Source of the DNA: JABDMH01 sp965223105
GTDB lineage: Bacteria; Bacteroidota; Bacteroidia; Chitinophagales; Saprospiraceae
DNA: 64,000 bases
NCBI GenBank assembly: GCA_965223105.1
Contig: OZ244987.1
Location: forward strand, 2,170,001-2,234,000
Reading direction: 5' to 3'
Shown here: positions 63,648-64,000 of the stretch, piece by piece
How positions within the stretch are numbered: the first letter of the stretch is position 1
Layout of the letters: each line of letters begins with the position of its first letter
The notes under the pieces: generated by a model
The model's input: the letters and a program-made list of their open reading frames with translations, nothing else
Database searches by the model: none
Told to the model about the DNA's origin: nothing
Program-made: the position numbers and the translations under genes

Positions 63648-64000
63648 TTAGAATTGAGCTTTTACACCAAATAATATGAGCCTGGTCGAAGGAGTGGTAC
63701 CTGCTCCCAACGAAGGTAGATCATCGGTATCTGGATCATCTACTTCTGGATCAAAGGTATCGTACTTGGCCGCAAACCAGAGATTTTGCCCAGACAAATA
63801 CAGGCGTAAACCATTGATTCCCAATCGATCTGTTACAGAAGAAGGAAAACTATAACCTAGATTTAAGTTCTTGAGTTTTACATAACTTCCATCGAAATAA
63901 CCCATGGTCGTATTGTTTCTGGGTCTTTCCTGATTTTGATTTGGACGTGGATACTGAGCATCTTGGTTGTCAATTGTCCAGTAATCAACATTCAAGTTGT
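63648..64000 (-). CDS. SusC/RagA TonB-linked outer membrane protein, C-terminus only
   Basis: The visible part is the last 117 or so residues of a SusC-type barrel (DYWTIDNQDAQYPRPNQNQ, SYVKLKNLNLGYSF, LRLYLSGQNLWFAAKYD). It ends in a terminal Phe, as is normal for outer-membrane barrels. The rest lies beyond the right edge of the window. It pairs with the SusD gene 12 bases downstream on the minus strand. This is therefore a partial gene cut by the window, not a broken one. Confidence 0.92.
   Translation of the reverse strand, partial: NLNVDYWTIDNQDAQYPRPNQNQERPRNNTTMGYFDGSYVKLKNLNLGYSFPSSVTDRLGINGLRLYLSGQNLWFAAKYDTFDPEVDDPDTDDLPSLGAGTTPSTRLILFGVKAQF

Noticed and set aside
1..64000. CRISPR array, rRNA or insertion sequence anywhere in the window.
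   Set aside because: No direct-repeat array, no rRNA-like sequence and no transposase-like protein were seen on either strand.

Overview
The window comes from a chromosome of a Bacteroidota bacterium, most likely in or near the Saprospiria. The evidence is two SusC/SusD glycan-uptake gene pairs, a predicted type IX secretion sorting domain, several TAnnTTTG-type promoter boxes, scarce Shine-Dalgarno sequences, and a gene repertoire typical of that phylum. I saw no rRNA or intact tRNA, no insertion sequence, no CRISPR array and no phage module. It reads as ordinary chromosome with several accessory islands.

Layout. 0.1-10 kb holds mainly housekeeping and metabolic genes: a PA0069-family radical SAM protein, a Nudix hydrolase, the CtlX-type hydrolase, a patatin, a phosphoribosyltransferase, a three-gene Fe-S electron-transfer operon, a Spo0M-like protein, a lipoprotein and a secreted SnoaL-like protein. 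10.5-14 kb is nrdB-nrdA, preceded by a long leader rich in inverted repeats. 14.1-21.1 kb is a proteasome-like and ATP-grasp peptide-modification island. It has Anbu, alpha-E and circularly permuted ATP-grasp genes on the minus strand, and a large transglutaminase-DUF2126 fusion diverging from them. Anbu and alpha-E each carry one apparent single-base deletion. 21.1-29.7 kb is a polysaccharide locus: SusC, SusD, a leucine-rich-repeat T9SS-sorted protein and a heparinase II/III-type lyase.

30-36.5 kb holds aceK, typA, a YgiQ-type radical SAM protein and a small conserved-looking ORF. 36.8-44 kb is a compact plus-strand cluster: glycosyltransferase, flippase, zinc-ribbon methyltransferase, SPASM radical SAM, B12-binding radical SAM and two more methyltransferases. 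It looks like a biosynthetic pathway for a modified surface glycan or glycolipid. I regard it and the amidoligase island as the most interesting parts of the window. 44.3-58 kb is mixed: a short TetR regulator, cold-shock protein, ABC-F ATPase, a secreted Trp/His/Lys-rich protein, an EamA transporter, a class V aminotransferase, an alpha/beta hydrolase, ddl, a WYL regulator facing a 30-residue membrane protein and rmuC, and the cysE-cysM pair. 58-64 kb is a second sugar-uptake locus: SusC (cut by the window edge), SusD, two DUF1080 proteins and a Gfo/Idh/MocA oxidoreductase. It fits a pathway that oxidises glycosides to 3-keto intermediates before cleavage.

All functions are assigned by recognising protein motifs by eye. 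No database search was run. Inverted repeats were read directly from the sequence. Their roles as operators, terminators or small RNAs are inference.
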